64,000 bases of DNA from NCBI GenBank assembly GCA_050084515.1, contig CM114271.1:35340001-35404000 (forward strand), in the 5' to 3' direction. This stretch comes from Blasia pusilla. Its lineage: Eukaryota; Marchantiophyta; Marchantiopsida; Blasiales. Both the position numbers and the translations under genes were made by a program. The number at the start of each line of letters is the position of its first letter. Position 1 is the first letter of the stretch. Shown here in pieces: positions 11,717 through 22,319 of this stretch. The notes under the pieces were generated by a model that searched no databases, was not told the DNA's origin, and was given only the letters and a program-made list of their open reading frames with translations.

Positions 11717-12583
11717 TGTTGCGACCCTCATGACCAAACAATTGCCAAGCGGAACATCGGAACATTAGCGGGCTCACGCTAAGATGGTTTGCGCGTTGGA
11801 GTTGTCTCAAAAGAGGAGACAAGAGACGAGACGCAAGCGAGAAGTCGCGACTCAGAAACCTGGACCAAACGCGGAATGAGACTTGAAAGAAGTCGAGTCT
11901 AGGAAGTGGGTTGCCAAAGGAAAGATCCGGATTTGGAACGCCACTTGCGTTTGAGAGTTTCCGACTGTATTTATGGCCATAACTTTTAGCGCCAAGATGC
12001 GTTTGGAGCAAATAAGGATGCGTTGGAAAGCTTATGGAGAGCCGGTCTAAACGCACTAAAGATCGCTGCAAACGCATAAGCAGCAGCCGAGATACGACCC
12101 GAAAACGATTGTAAGTGGAGTCGGGTTGAGGGCCACAATGAAGGGCCCGAACCTCTTTTCCCAAAGGGGAGGGGTTATTGGAGAACCCCAGAAGTACTAG
12201 TAAGGGGGAAGGTCTTCGAGAGTGCTTGGAACCCAAACCCCACTTTGGGCGCCGCGGGGCGGCTCAAGGGCATGGAACGGAATGCGAGTTTGGGCGTTGG
12301 GTTGAAAAACCTGCGAGACGCCGAGTTGAGGACTCGGTGGGTTGGAACGCCGGTTGGCCAAACTTGGGTCTCGGTTCGGAACTCACACGAGGACCGTTGA
12401 ACAATTGGGATCGCTAGGCGTACAAGTGCCGTTTCAGATCCCTGGACTAACCAGGAAGTCTGTTCCAAGTCTTGAAGGACTTGCCATGTGTTTGGGTGCA
12501 GATCGGCGATGAGTTCGTGACCTACTGAACGCACGCTTCCGCAACACTAAAGATTGACGTTCAAGGAGAGTAGGGGCGCGACA
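11717..12583 (+). repeat. 5' LTR of element 1
   Basis: 867 bp, TG...CA. It starts TGTTGCGACCCTCATGACC and ends GTAGGGGCGCGACA. The last 90 bp (from about 12,494) and two internal blocks recur in the 3' LTR at 16,369-16,619. The minus-strand ORFs across it are spurious. Confidence 0.9.
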
Positions 12584-12585
12584 AG

Positions 12586-12597
12586 TGGTATCAGAGC
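12586..12597 (+). promoter_or_regulatory. Primer binding site, initiator-methionine tRNA type
   Basis: TGGTATCAGAGC lies 2 bp after the end of the 5' LTR. This is the standard plant LTR-retrotransposon primer binding site complementary to the 3' end of initiator Met tRNA, and it primes minus-strand cDNA. Confidence 0.95.
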
Positions 12598-12731
12598 TTA
12601 TCCTTGGTGAGCGAGAACTTGGGGTCGTGGGATCAGCCGGACGCTTGGGAAATTTCAAGGTAGCGGCTGACTCGGGCTTTCGAGGAGGGACGCAAGAAAC
12701 GAGGAGGAGATCTGAGTGAGTTGGCTTGGAG

Positions 12732-13790
12732 ATGGCGATCGAGGGAGAACAACCCAAGAAGCGCCGAATCAAGCGACGTGAACCGAGAGAGGAACCAATG
12801 CCGGATCGTGAAGCTATAGAGAGACGGAGACTCGAAGAGCCTGAACGCCGATCGTGAGGGCGCCCCAGTGGCGACTCCTTCGCGGGGCGATGGGCTCAAA
12901 CTCGGGGAAAAGACGAGTCGAGCCAGACGTTGGACTTGTTGAAGGTGTTGGTGGAGCAGATGTCCCAAAGAAAGAAAGCGGATTGCAGAGTTAGAGGCCA
13001 CTCGAAATCCAGTGCGGGCAAAAGCTCTGCAAAGACAGAACCGCCACGCCATTTCTTCGGAGTGGGGCGCTCGCATGAAAGTGAAGGATTTTTATGAAAC
13101 TAGAAGCGTACTTCGAGGCGCAAAGGCTGCTGAAAGCGGGGACAAGGTGACGGTAGCCGTTACTTTCCTGAAGGATCATGCTCTACAATGGTGGAGTGCT
13201 CAACGAGAGGAATATCTGGGCGGCGAGTCACCTCTGAGTTGGGAGGAGTTCAAGGAGTTGATTGGGGATCGATTCACTCCGGAGTACCAAGGGTTGCGTG
13301 ACACGGTGGAATGCGTGCGGATGTGGCAGAGTGGTTCCTTAAGCACGTATGTGAGGGAGTTTAGTCGGCCGACTTCTAGTCCAAAGATGGATGAGCACGC
13401 GAAGAAGGCTATCTTCATTAGTGGACTCAAGCCGAGCGCTGAGAAGGCCCTTTACCGAATGCCGACGTTGGAGGAGACCTGCGCGGACCTTCTGACGCTA
13501 GCGGAGCGGATTGGGGACGATGAGGTCCAAACCCAGAAACCCTTCGAGTCAAAGGTTTTTCGAAGAAGTCGAAAAATAAGGAGGCGTTCAAAAGAGGCTG
13601 GAGTGGGGCCGGACGAACCAGAGAGTAAATGCGCGGCAGCAAAATGAGTGGAACTTCATGCGAAGACGAAAGGAGGACAACACTCAAAGACAGGAAACGG
13701 CAAGGTCGTATGCTACAACTGTGGCGAACCGGGGCACCTGTCGAAAGGGTGTTCGAAACCGAAGGTTAGTAACGGGAGTATGATTGCGTT
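12732..13790 (+). pseudogene. Gag polyprotein remnant of element 1
   Basis: An ATG at 12,732 opens a basic N-terminus (GEQPKKRRIKRREPREEP) that hits a stop at about 12,857. The main readable part is 13,012-13,647, with the retrotransposon Gag core: ALQWWSAQREEY, LSWEEFKELIGDRFTPEYQ, VRMWQSGSLSTYVREFSRP and KAIFISGLKPSAEKAL. After a stop at 13,645 and a change of frame, a CCHC zinc knuckle follows at 13,711-13,752 (C-YN-C-GEPG-H-LSKG-C), the nucleocapsid motif that binds genomic RNA. Gag forms the cytoplasmic virus-like particle. Stops and frameshifts make it inactive. Confidence 0.88.
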
Positions 13791-13857
13791 TCTTTGCTAA
13801 GCATCATCTGTCGGCGATCTTGAGACGTCCCTTCAAGTCACCAAGAGGACGCACAAT

Positions 13858-14766
13858 TTGGTGTACCTAAGATCCAAGATTGCTGATCGCGATGTGTTGT
13901 TGCTCGTGGATACAGGTGCTTCACACTCCTTCCTAAGCCCGAGAATCGTGAAGGAATTGGGGCTATCTACCTCTAAGGCGGACGAGCCCATTCGAGTGGG
14001 ATTTGCAGGAGGCAAGTCTCATCGGACTTCTGATTTGGTCTTGGGTTTGACAGTAGGATGCGGGGTATTCGAGTTGAAGGAGAATTTCACTGTATGCGAA
14101 ATGGACGGCATTGACGGAGTTTTGGGGAATACATTCCTAGATGCGTATGAGGTGGAGTTAAGACGCCGACCATTGAGGTTGAGCGTCTTGCTAAAAGGCA
14201 AACGGTTACAGGTGCGGTTGGTCCGTGAGGTTCCAGCAAAGATGGAGTTGATGAACTCGATCACAAGGAGGAGCATGACTGAGTTGGAGGATGGATTTCT
14301 CTGCTTGATGAGACAAGTGGAAGAGGCTACAAGCAGTATACGCAGAGATCAGGAGGCTGCTTCAAGGGGAATCCCAAAACCACTCCAGGAAGTGGTCAAG
14401 GAGTTTGAGGATGTCTTGACAAATGAGCTTCCGACTGAATTGCCACCGCATAGAGCCGTAGATCATAAGATAGAGATCATACCCGGTTCCCAACCGCCTT
14501 CAAAAGCACCATATAGGTTGAATCAGGAGGAACTTCTTGAGTTAAAAAAGCAGTTAAGTGAGCTCTTGGAAAAGGGTTACATTAGGACTAGCAAGTCACC
14601 TTATGGAGCACCTGTTCTCTTTGTAAAGAAGAAGGATGGAAAGATGAGGCTGTGTGTTGATTACCGTGCACCTTTGAACAAAGTGACGGTTCGAACAATT
14701 ATCCTCTTCAGGATAGATGATCTCTTTGATAGGGCGGCGCGAGATATTTCAATAGGATTGACTTGA
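13858..14766 (+). pseudogene. Aspartic protease and RT N-terminal part of element 1
   Basis: The frame begins with a retropepsin-like domain: [14 protein letters not shown] carries the DTGA active site (about 13,900-13,940), and [15 protein letters not shown] is the second conserved loop. It runs on without a break into [57 protein letters not shown] and [13 protein letters not shown]. It stops at 14,764 just where motif A (the first catalytic Asp) should come. Sequence after 14,770 resumes in the RT connection region (RRFIGAVQFYRIYV from about 14,874), so motifs A to C with the YxDD box are gone. Confidence 0.9.
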
Positions 14767-14873
14767 AGTCGGATATTAGCAGATTGGGTCACGTGGTCGG
14801 TCTGAGATGGCGTCACCCGACATGGAAAAGGTAAAGCGATTTCGAGTGGGAACCCCATCCACTTTGTAAAGGG

Positions 14874-16330
14874 ATGAGGAGGTTCATAGGTGCGGTGCAA
14901 TTTTATCGTATTTATGTACTTTTCGGGATTGTGAGACCTCTCACGGATTGGACAAACAAAGTTTGCCAACACGACTTGGACCAGGAAGTTAATGAGGCAT
15001 TCAATCGAGTGAAGCGATTCTATCGCAGAACGGTGTTAAAGTGCCGGAGTTTGACAAACCGTTCGAAGTGCATACCGATGCTAGTGATTTTGCGGTTGCA
15101 GGAATGTTGGTGCAAGGAGGGAGACCGGTGGCATATGAGAGCAAGAAGCTTAGCGACACTGAAAGGAGATGGCCTACTCACGAGAAAGAGTTGTTCGCGG
15201 TGGTACATTGCTTGAGGAAGTGGCGGCATTATCTAGGGCTCCACAGGACTCGAGTATTCACCGATAATATATCACTCAAGTATTTTGAGACCCAGGATCG
15301 AGTGACACCGAAAAAACTGCGGTGGCATGATACCTTGGCGCTGATGGATGTAGAGTTGATCCACAAGCCAGGTAAAGATAATGTGATTTCAGATGCGTTA
15401 AGTCGCAAGGAGGAACACATGCCATCGACGACACAGGTCTTGAGAGCAATGTTCCCTAAGGAAACAAATCTGGAGAGAAGGATTCGTGAAGGATATATGA
15501 AGGATGCTCAAGCAGGGGAATACCTAAGGAAGTTGAAGCAGGGTGAGAAGGTGGCCAACATAAGTTTGAGGCACGGTTTACTAAGGTTCAAACAGAGTAG
15601 GATCTATGTAGGGCAAGGCAGAATGCGAACCAAGGTGTTAGCGGAATGTCACGACGGGCCCTTGGAAGGACATAAAGGAGAGAAATCTACGCTAGCTGTT
15701 CTGTCGAAGCGGTTCTTTTGGCCCAACATGAAGGAGGATGTTGCTCAATATGTGAAGACTTGTGTGACCTGCCAAGCGAATAGAGTCTCTTATGATAAGA
15801 AACAGGGCTTGCTGCATCCCTTGCCAATCCCCAAAGGACCCTTGCAAAGTGTGAGTATGGATTTCATCACGAGTCTTCCGAAATCTGGGGGCTACAACGC
15901 TATACTTGTGATTGTTGATCGGTTTAGCAAGTTGGCGAGATTCGTGCCGGCGGTGGATTCGAACGGCGTATCGACGGTGCAACTATTCCTCGATAGCTGG
16001 TGGCGTGCTCATGGTTTGCCGAGGAGCATTGTTTCAGATCGGGATCAAAGTTTACCGGTGCTTTCGGAAGCACTTGTTGAAGGTTTAAGACCAAGCTGAG
16101 TTTCAAGACGGCTTTCCACCCCGATGCGGATGGGCCGGTGAAAAGGTAAACTCTATCGTGAATCGGATGCCTTGAGGAATTATGTCGGTCTTGATCAACG
16201 CGATTGGGTCAGTGGTTGAGCATGGCGGAATCTTTGCTACAACTTTCGACCAAGCATTTGCAATCGGAGAATCTCCGTTTCTCCTGGCAAATGGACGAGA
16301 GCCAAAAGGGCCTCTTGATCTAGCCCTTTC
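14874..16330 (+). pseudogene. RT connection, RNase H and integrase remnant of element 1
   Basis: RRFIGAVQFYRIYV starts the connection domain; after a frame change, 15,041-16,099 reads through RNase H (FEVHTDASDFAVAGMLVQGG, SKKLSDTERRWPTHEKEL, FTDNISLKYFETQ) into integrase. The integrase has the zinc-binding module (H-x3 to 4-H spacing near GPLEGHKGEKST, then CVTCQ) and core strands MDFITSLPKSGGYNAILVIVDRFSKLA and RSIVSDRDQS, giving the first two catalytic Asp. The frame is lost at about 16,060 before the third acidic residue. Scattered codons up to about 16,330 (SPFLLANGREPKGPLDLA) show the rest in another frame. Confidence 0.9.
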
Positions 16331-16368
16331 GAAGGGTACTACATTGGCACGAACATGACAAGCGACGG

Positions 16369-16619
16369 CAGATCCCTGGACTAACCAGGAAGTCTGTTCC
16401 AAGTCTTGAAGGACTTGCCATGTGTTGGGAGCTAGGAACTAAGGAAGGTTGAGCTTGATGAGACGCCGAGTTGAGGACTCGGTGGGTTGGAACGCCGGTT
16501 GGCCAAACCCGACTAATGAGTGTGTGTTTGGGTGCAGATCGGCGATGAGTTCGTGACCTACTGAACGCACGCTTCCGCAACACTAAAGATTGACGTTCAA
16601 GGAGAGTAGGGGCGCGATA
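16369..16619 (+). repeat. 3' LTR of element 1, truncated and rearranged
   Basis: Only about 250 bp remain. Three blocks match the 5' LTR but in a new order: 16,369-16,425 matches 12,433-12,490, then 16,460-16,508 matches 12,314-12,362, then 16,526-16,619 matches 12,489-12,583. The middle block therefore lies downstream of a block it should precede. The final base change (GCGATA for GCGACA) alters the terminal CA. Confidence 0.85.
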
Positions 16620-16624
16620 GAAAT

Positions 16625-17098
16625 GGACATGTCCACGGACATGCCGTGCAGGTATCCACGGCCGAGCGCATCCCTGAGCCTGTCGCCTAGACCCGGCCAT
16701 GTTGGCCAAGCCCACACTCGTTTTGTGGCCCACATGCAAACTACAGCCAGACCTGTAGGGTGGGCCTGACGATTGCGAGCCAGATGTACCCGGCTTCGGA
16801 CGAAGTTGTCTGTATAGATCAACACAGACATGTGTCCGTCCCTAAGAAGGACACGTACTTTGTAAGTAGGATGCAACCCTTCTTGCATCCTACTCTTGTG
16901 GGATGGGAGCTCTTCTCAAGTCCCGCTTGATGTTTAGTCTTGTATTGTTGAGTGATGGCCTTTATCATTTGAGAAGCCCATCAAGGCTTGCTTCTCACTT
17001 CTGCAACTCATGTCTCTTTTGAGAGACTCCAATACGCTTCCGTCCTGGTGTGAGCCTACTAGAGTTCTAATGTTCTGCGTTGGTGCGTGTTTGGTTAT
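16625..17098. other. Non-coding repeat DNA with a 12-bp-arm hairpin
   Basis: The first 150 bp match the dispersed repeat at 9500-9800. A perfect hairpin (AGTAGGATGCAA / TTGCATCCTACT, loop CCCTTC) lies at 16,865-16,894. No coding region is recognised. Confidence 0.55.
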
Positions 17099-17183
17099 CT
17101 CGTGTCTTTTAGTATAGATCAACAAGTTTATGGTAGAGCATCTTTGACGATAGTGGTGGACAACCTAAAGAGGTCGAGGATGA
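17099..17183 (+). repeat. Left half of an older Y block interrupted by element A
   Basis: CGTGTCTTTTAGTATAGATC and what follows is a diverged copy of the beginning of block Y of element A (17,184 onward). It breaks off at GAGGATGA exactly where element A begins. Its continuation (TCTGCTAAGGCCTCGGGTAA) resumes at 24,658 after the element and a 4-bp duplication. Confidence 0.75.
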
Positions 17184-17740
17184 TGTCACGTCTTTTAGGA
17201 TAGATCGGTGAGATCTAGTAGAGCGCCTTCGTGAGTAGTGGATGACATGCCCAGTAGGTTGTGGATGACGTGTTGAGGCCCTGGGAAACCTGAGAGAGCA
17301 GGTTTAGGGTTCCCCTAAACGAAGCGGGAACCTGCTCTCTCAGGTTTCCCTTCGTTTCGGCTCATTTAGAGCCATATTGAGAAACTTACTATTTTAGGTA
17401 AGTACCATTTTGAGTATATGATCGACTTTCTTTTTTTGGTAAGTGGCTCTTGACCTCCTAAATCAGGTCAAGAGCCAAGGAGGTGACTTGGGAGAATAGG
17501 TTACCATGGAGAGAGGTTGGGAGAGGGGAGGGGTATACCTCAAGGAGAGAGAGTTTGAGAGCTCATTCTCTCTTTATTGAACCTGTTGGCATGAGGTGGC
17601 GGAGCTATGGTCCCTTGCCTTGTGAGTGTAACCCAATCCTCTCATTAGGAGAGTGGGCTTGGTTTGACATGAGAGAGAGAGTGCACACCTTTGAGAGCTA
17701 TGGTGTGAGATGGTGTAGAGAGAGATTGGATCTTACTTTA
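17184..17740 (+). repeat. Block Y1 of element A (5' terminal repeat)
   Basis: Matches Y2 at 24,045-24,558 over its whole length. It is 43 bp longer because of an inserted inverted copy that makes the hairpin at 17,283-17,350. A second hairpin (GGCTCTTGACCT / AGGTCAAGAGCC, 17,445-17,476) is conserved in Y2. The block ends at CTTACTTTA, the same point where Y2 ends and X2 begins. Confidence 0.9.
17283..17350. repeat. Hairpin with perfect 22-bp arms inside Y1 of element A
   Basis: GGGAAACCTGAGAGAGCAGG plus TT at 17,283-17,304 is complementary to 17,329-17,350. Y2 has only the first arm followed directly by CCCCTTCGTT, so the second arm arose in Y1 after insertion or in its parent, probably by template switching. 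Confidence 0.93.
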
Positions 17741-18938
17741 CAAAGAGAGAATGAGAGAGTGAGAGAGCTTCATGGGGGAGCTTGCTGGTCACTCGCTGTA
17801 TTTGCAGGATGGGGACCGTGTTCCCCCTTCAACGGCTCATAGGAGTGCTCACCGAGCAAGGGCTGCTTTGATTGTTCTTTGCATTTTCTGATTTTTTGTG
17901 TGGAAGAGTGGCGTGCGGAAGCGCTGCCCAATTTCTGATAGGGATTGATTATGGGGGCGGGTTGCCCCATGCTAGTGCTCTCGGGAGCACCATGTAGCTT
18001 GCTGATTTTTTTTCTTACAGGTTTTACATTTTGGTTTGGAGAAATCAGCGCGGAAGCGCTCCCAAATTTTGTGTAGGAGAAAGAGACATTGGGCTTTACG
18101 ACAGTCCCCTTCAGTTTTTACTGGAATGTCCAATTCCAAATATTTTTTGACGCCGTCGTAGATCGTGAAGCTGTGCACGTTGTGCAACAAACGGTGCACA
18201 ATTTGGACTACGAGCAGAAAGTTATGGCCAATTTTGTAAATTTCCAATTTTAGGGTAAAAATCAAAACCCTAAAGCAGCAGCCGCCGTTGGCGGCGCTGT
18301 CACCGTCGCCGCCAGCCAGGCCATCAACCCGTCGGCCATGCCGTCAACCCTTCCCCAGGATGTCAACCCTTTGCCAAGCCCTTCAACCTGTCAACTGGCC
18401 CATTACCCGTCAAGCTGCCGTCAACCGACTGGAGTACTACTCTGGACGACGTGTGACCCAGTGATGTATGGGGTCCAAGTTTTCTAGCCGCATTTCTATG
18501 TTTTGAGTTGGTAGCCACTCCACAAAGATCGAGTACCGTGACGTGATGCCCGTAGCCGCAACGCGCCGCCAATTTCCGCGCTGTGCCGCTCGTGGCCGCA
18601 CCGCACTGTCTCGATCGCGGAGCCGCACCGTCATTGTGGAGCAGATTGTGTTTTGCTGGTTTGAGGAGTTTGTCTCCATGACCGAGTTGGGGTTGAGATT
18701 TTCAATTGCTGAGGAGCGACATCGACATGTGTTCAGGTTACCCATTGTGGTCCTTTATCCTGCATGCGTGAGGGATTTTGGGATTTGGGTAGTTTATTTG
18801 GGGATATTGGGTTTTGTGGATGCTAAGAGCATCATTTATGTATGTGGTTTAGGGGACATAGACCTATGTGGGATGTCTGGAGTTGAAGGTAGGTTGTCGA
18901 TGAGATGATAGCCTGGTCAATTTGCCGCACCACGCCGC
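17741..18938 (+). other. Untranslated leader of element A
   Basis: About 1.2 kb between block Y1 and the first Gag-like codons. CGGAAGCGCTGCCCAATTTCTGA near 17,919 has a counterpart in the leader of element B near 27,080 (CGGAAGCGCTGTCC). I cannot identify a tRNA primer site. An ORF at 18,543-18,908 is open but not recognisable. Confidence 0.5.
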
Positions 18939-19830
18939 TTGTTGCCGCACGTTACACGTCTCGGGGAGGGAGAGTTTCGAGGGTCTCCACGTGAGAGACC
19001 ACCTCGATCTCCTTCTGTGTCGTCTTCAGACAAGGGGGAGCGTGTAGAGGAGTGTGTTAGTGATCTACCGTACACATTGAGTGGTCCTACTAGTTGGGCA
19101 TACGAGATCGACGACCGGGGTAGGGGACCGCGTAGGTTTTCGGGTGCTGTAGGCACCATAGAGCTACACGACTTCATTGCGGAGTTTAGGAGTTGGTGTG
19201 ACTCACAGCGGGCTAGGAACTCTAGAGAGTTCAACCCGTTTCAGCATGGAACGGTATATTCCAACATTTAGAGGGGGCACCCATGGACGATTACCATGAG
19301 TTCTCCCACATATATGCCCAGGAGATTGAGGCATGGCGACTCTACTACGACCCACATTACGTGTCATGGACAGAGCCATTCCCAAATGAGGAGGAGGAGT
19401 AAGGAGAGGCTACTTCATCTTCCACTAGTGATGTGCTAGGAGGGGTGAGTCGGACTGGGGCAGTTGCATCGTCCAGTCGGGTTCGTCCTAGGTTCAACCC
19501 TGTGGTTGAGTTCTTTGCTAAGTTGAGGGTGAGCTACCATGGGGTAGGGACGGAGAAGTTGCGGAGCATCCACGACTTCCAGAGGCGCCTAGGTGAGAGT
19601 TTGCGTGAGGCTTACACTCGCTTCCGCCGGTTGATCAATGTCACTCAGGGGGTGACAGAGGCTCAGGCTATCCAGTCATGGTATGCTGGACCGGACCCTG
19701 CGGACACGGGTGCGGGAAGGGGTGCTTCTTATGAACACCTCCCCTACATTGAGAGATGTTTTTAGAACCGCCGAGAACATTGAGCGCAACATGGCGGATG
19801 AGAGCGTAGCCACCATGGGTTCTGGGCGAG
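18939..19830 (+). pseudogene. Gag remnant of element A
   Basis: Readable in pieces: RRFSGAVGTIELHDFIAEF (about 19,130-19,190), then after a frameshift MDDYHEFSHIYAQEIEAWRLYY (about 19,283-19,350; quoted in part as DDYHEFSHIYAQEIEAW), then RPRFNPVVEFFAKLRVSY, LRSIHDFQRRLGESLREAYT and DVFRTAENIERNMADE. The same strings in the same order occur in element B from 27,915, which shows they are real coding sequence. The layout is that of a Ty3/gypsy Gag capsid region. At least two frameshifts and one stop break it. Confidence 0.8.
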
Positions 19831-20260
19831 ACCAGTCGCGATTTTATGCACCATGTGAGCAGCAAGGTGGACTCCGAGATAGGTCGACTGTGGCACCACG
19901 AGCTCAGGGAGGATACCGGGAGGCCGTGCCAGAGAGACTTGCGCCTTCATATGCGACTCAGCAGCAGCCGCCTACTATTACTTGTTGGTCATGTGGTGGA
20001 GCCCATCATCAATGCGATTGCACTCGTCAGGGTCATGGACGTGTGCCTCAGCATGGAGGAAGAGATGGTGCTGCACTAGGAGGTTATCAGTGTGACTATT
20101 GTCAGAGGTATGGTCATACACGCGCCAGGTGTTTCAGTTTATATCCTGAGTTACGTCCGGACCGAGGGCCAGAGAGGGAACCAGAGGGAGTAGCTGGTCC
20201 GGGTGGGCTAGAGATCATGCTCCAAGTGGTCCCGTTGGGGGACGAGGAGCTGGAGTTGCC
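19683..20260 (+). pseudogene. Nucleocapsid with two zinc knuckles, element A
   Basis: One open frame contains C-WS-C-GGA-H-HQCD-C (C-x2-C-x3-H-x4-C, about 19,983-20,021) and C-DY-C-QRYG-H-TRAR-C (canonical C-x2-C-x4-H-x4-C, about 20,092-20,133), separated by a glycine- and glutamine-rich spacer. Element B has both knuckles with the same spacing. The first has one residue fewer than the canonical knuckle before its His. Expected role is packaging of element RNA. Confidence 0.85.
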
Positions 20261-20789
20261 CGACACAATGGTGGAGCTGCCCATGGAGGAGGTAAAGTCC
20301 TACCACCTAGACGCGTCGAGGGAGATGTCGGGCGTGAGGCTAGGATGGCTGCTCAGATACATCAGCTACAGGACCAGATTGCCACTATGGCATTGAGATT
20401 ACCCGATGCCGGATCCGTGGCATCGACATCATATGGAGCAGCCAGAGATATGGAGGATCCTGGTTGGATGTGCGGGATTGCCCATATGGATGCAGCCGCA
20501 GTTGTGACGCGTGGAGCAACTGTAGAGTTGGATCCACGGGGGGAAGCCACGAAACAGACTAGGCTTCCTCAGTCTTTCACGTTTTCCGAGGCAATGAGGA
20601 CCCCATTGATGGGTCCTGATCAAAGTTCTGGAGAGTTGGTGATGTTGTTGGTGTGCAGGCACGGAGGGCGATGGGAGAAGCAAGTGCAACGACTCCTATT
20701 GTTGATGCTTAGGAGGGGCATTTGTTGAGCACGTTGTTGGGGGCCGCCACCATTGTGTACCGCGCTCCTTTATTTTCTGCTTCCTATGT

Positions 20790-21462
20790 TATGACGTTGG
20801 GGGGTCACCCGCCGAGGCTTTTCGGCTGGCCGCTACACTATGTGAGCGTGGAGTTGGAGTTCCTTCATCATGTTCAGAGGTGATTGCAGAGGAGGTGATG
20901 GACGTGCCCTTGAAGCGGATGCTCGGGCCGTCCACGTCAGATTCATGGCAGGCTGCGGCTACTAGGATGGCGGAGATGCCCGCTAGACCCGCGATAGAGC
21001 GTGCCATGGCTTCTCCTGGTGTTGTGTTCTTTGGATGGCGAGGAGAGGTCTTCGAGTTGGTGAGTCCCGGAGGTAGAGCTTTCAGTCCATAGCACGTCTT
21101 GTTGGATTCAGGAGCGCAACCCCTGATGTTGGGGAAAGCGTCATTTAGAGGATTGGGCTTGACGAGAGCCGATGTGGAGCGTTGTCCATTCTGGATGCAG
21201 ACATCCTTGGGTGGAGCAGTATATCACCCGACAGGAGGTCATGGTGAGGATTCGTCCAGGACATCCTACAGATGAGTCCGTGGTGCGAGCCAAGGCGATA
21301 GTGACTGATGCAGAGTCCTACGACGTCTTGGTTGGTGGAGTAGTGTTCTACCCGATGGATTTTTCCTGGATTACTGGGAAGAGTCAGCGTCCTATAGACC
21401 AAGATGGCAGTCATGTGATGGGCGCCTTAGCTCATTATCCGTTCGATTCACATGCGCACTGA
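20790..21462 (+). pseudogene. Aspartic protease region of element A
   Basis: FGWPLHYVSVELEF and WQAAATRMAEMPARPAIERA precede the retropepsin-like active-site strand VLLDSGAQPLMLGKASF (about 21,098-21,148), which has D-S-G-A. RPGHPTDESVVRAKAIVTD and ESYDVLVGGVVFYPMDF follow in another frame, equivalent to the element B protease. A TAG at 21,090-21,092 stands where element B has CAG. Role: cleavage of the polyprotein in the particle. Confidence 0.75.
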
Positions 21463-21639
21463 TCGAGCAATGGCCAGGAGAGATGGTGACCTTAGCAATA
21501 TTTAGCAATGCCATCACTTGGCCTAGTGATTTTATTGGGGTACATGTCCATGCACAGGATACTCCCGTTCCTCACATTTCTATGGAGAGGAGTGTCATGG
21601 TAGCCGTATCATTCCGTGGAGGAGAGGTGCCGTTGTAGG

Positions 21640-21890
21640 GCTTGATTGAGGAGGTTCGACGATTGGCAGATGAGCACGTGCAAACCGCGTGGAGCGAGGC
21701 GTTTGCACTAGAGCATGATGGGTCTGAGGAACCTGAGGTAGTAGGGAGTGCTACAATGACACCCTTGGATACCACACCCATTGTGTGGTGTATCCCAGAG
21801 GAGGGTATTCGAGTGTTAGATCTCTTTGGAGGGATTAGCACCTAGTTAGCTGTTGTTTTGCAGGTAGGAGTGCAAGTATAGCTCGTATGA
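21640..21890 (+). pseudogene. C5 DNA methyltransferase, N-terminal fragment (element A)
   Basis: MTPLDTTPIVWCIPEEGIRV followed by LDLFGGIST is nearly identical to the start of the methyltransferase in element B, including motif I (the S-adenosylmethionine-binding strand and loop). The frame breaks at TAG 21,843-21,845, where B has Gly, and homology stops near 21,878, where the sequence jumps into RNase H. The fragment shows the methyltransferase was present in the common ancestor of A and B. Confidence 0.88.
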
Positions 21891-22160
21891 GGGTGAGTGC
21901 TTGGCTGCGGTGTGGGCTGTCGCGCATTTCAGATGTTACTTATTAGGCAATCCCTTTACCATCCTCATTGATCATCAACCACTGAAGTGGTTGATGGAGT
22001 CCGACAAGCTTACAGGGAAGCTTGCGAAATGGGCTCTGTTCTTGCAGGAGTATGATTTTCAGGTGGTACATAGACTTGGGATGCTCAACCAGGATGCATA
22101 TGGGTTGAGTCGTAACCCATGTTCGAGTCAGCGAGATGCAACTGGAGCTCGATGGCATGG
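21880..22160 (+). pseudogene. RNase H C-terminal part, element A
   Basis: ECLAAVWAVAHFRCYLLGN, IDHQPLKWLMESDKLTGKLA and LNQDAYGLSRNPC are the second half of a Ty3/gypsy RNase H domain. The first half, with the first catalytic Asp, is lost in the deletion. Frame 21,901-23,769 continues from here to the PHD finger with six internal stops and no frameshift. Confidence 0.88.
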
Positions 22161-22319
22161 AGAGAGTGATGAGGAGTTAGTGCCAGGATGGCACGCGTCA
22201 GCCTATTTAGGCATGTTGGCTATGGAGAGCCAGAGTGTGGAGACTTCGATGGCGAGGTCTAGTAGAGAGTCCTTGGATCCCGAGGCCAGTGAGGAGACGA
22301 CAGATGGCCGAGATATTCA

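Larger units (their letters stand above)
11717..16619 (+). mobile_element. Dead Ty3/gypsy LTR retrotransposon (element 1)
   Basis: The 5' LTR starts TGTTGCGACC at 11,717 and the 3' LTR ends GGGGCGCGATA at 16,619. The 5-bp sequence GAAAT lies immediately before (11,712-11,716) and immediately after (16,620-16,624), a target-site duplication that fixes both borders. Order: 5' LTR, primer binding site, gag, zinc knuckle, protease, RT, RNase H, integrase, damaged 3' LTR, as in Metaviridae. The RT palm has been deleted, integrase is cut short, and the 3' LTR is truncated and rearranged, so the element is non-functional. It is unrelated in LTR sequence to elements A and B downstream. Confidence 0.93.

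Noticed and set aside
11682-12772. Overlapping minus-strand ORFs of 112-184 codons over the element 1 5' LTR
   Set aside because: They lie in LTR sequence that recurs non-codingly in the 3' LTR, where the order is scrambled; no protein similarity.
16428-16460. Short unmatched segment in the element 1 3' LTR as a separate insertion
   Set aside because: Too short (about 33 bp), with no duplication or inverted ends; more likely part of the LTR lost from the 5' copy or filler DNA.
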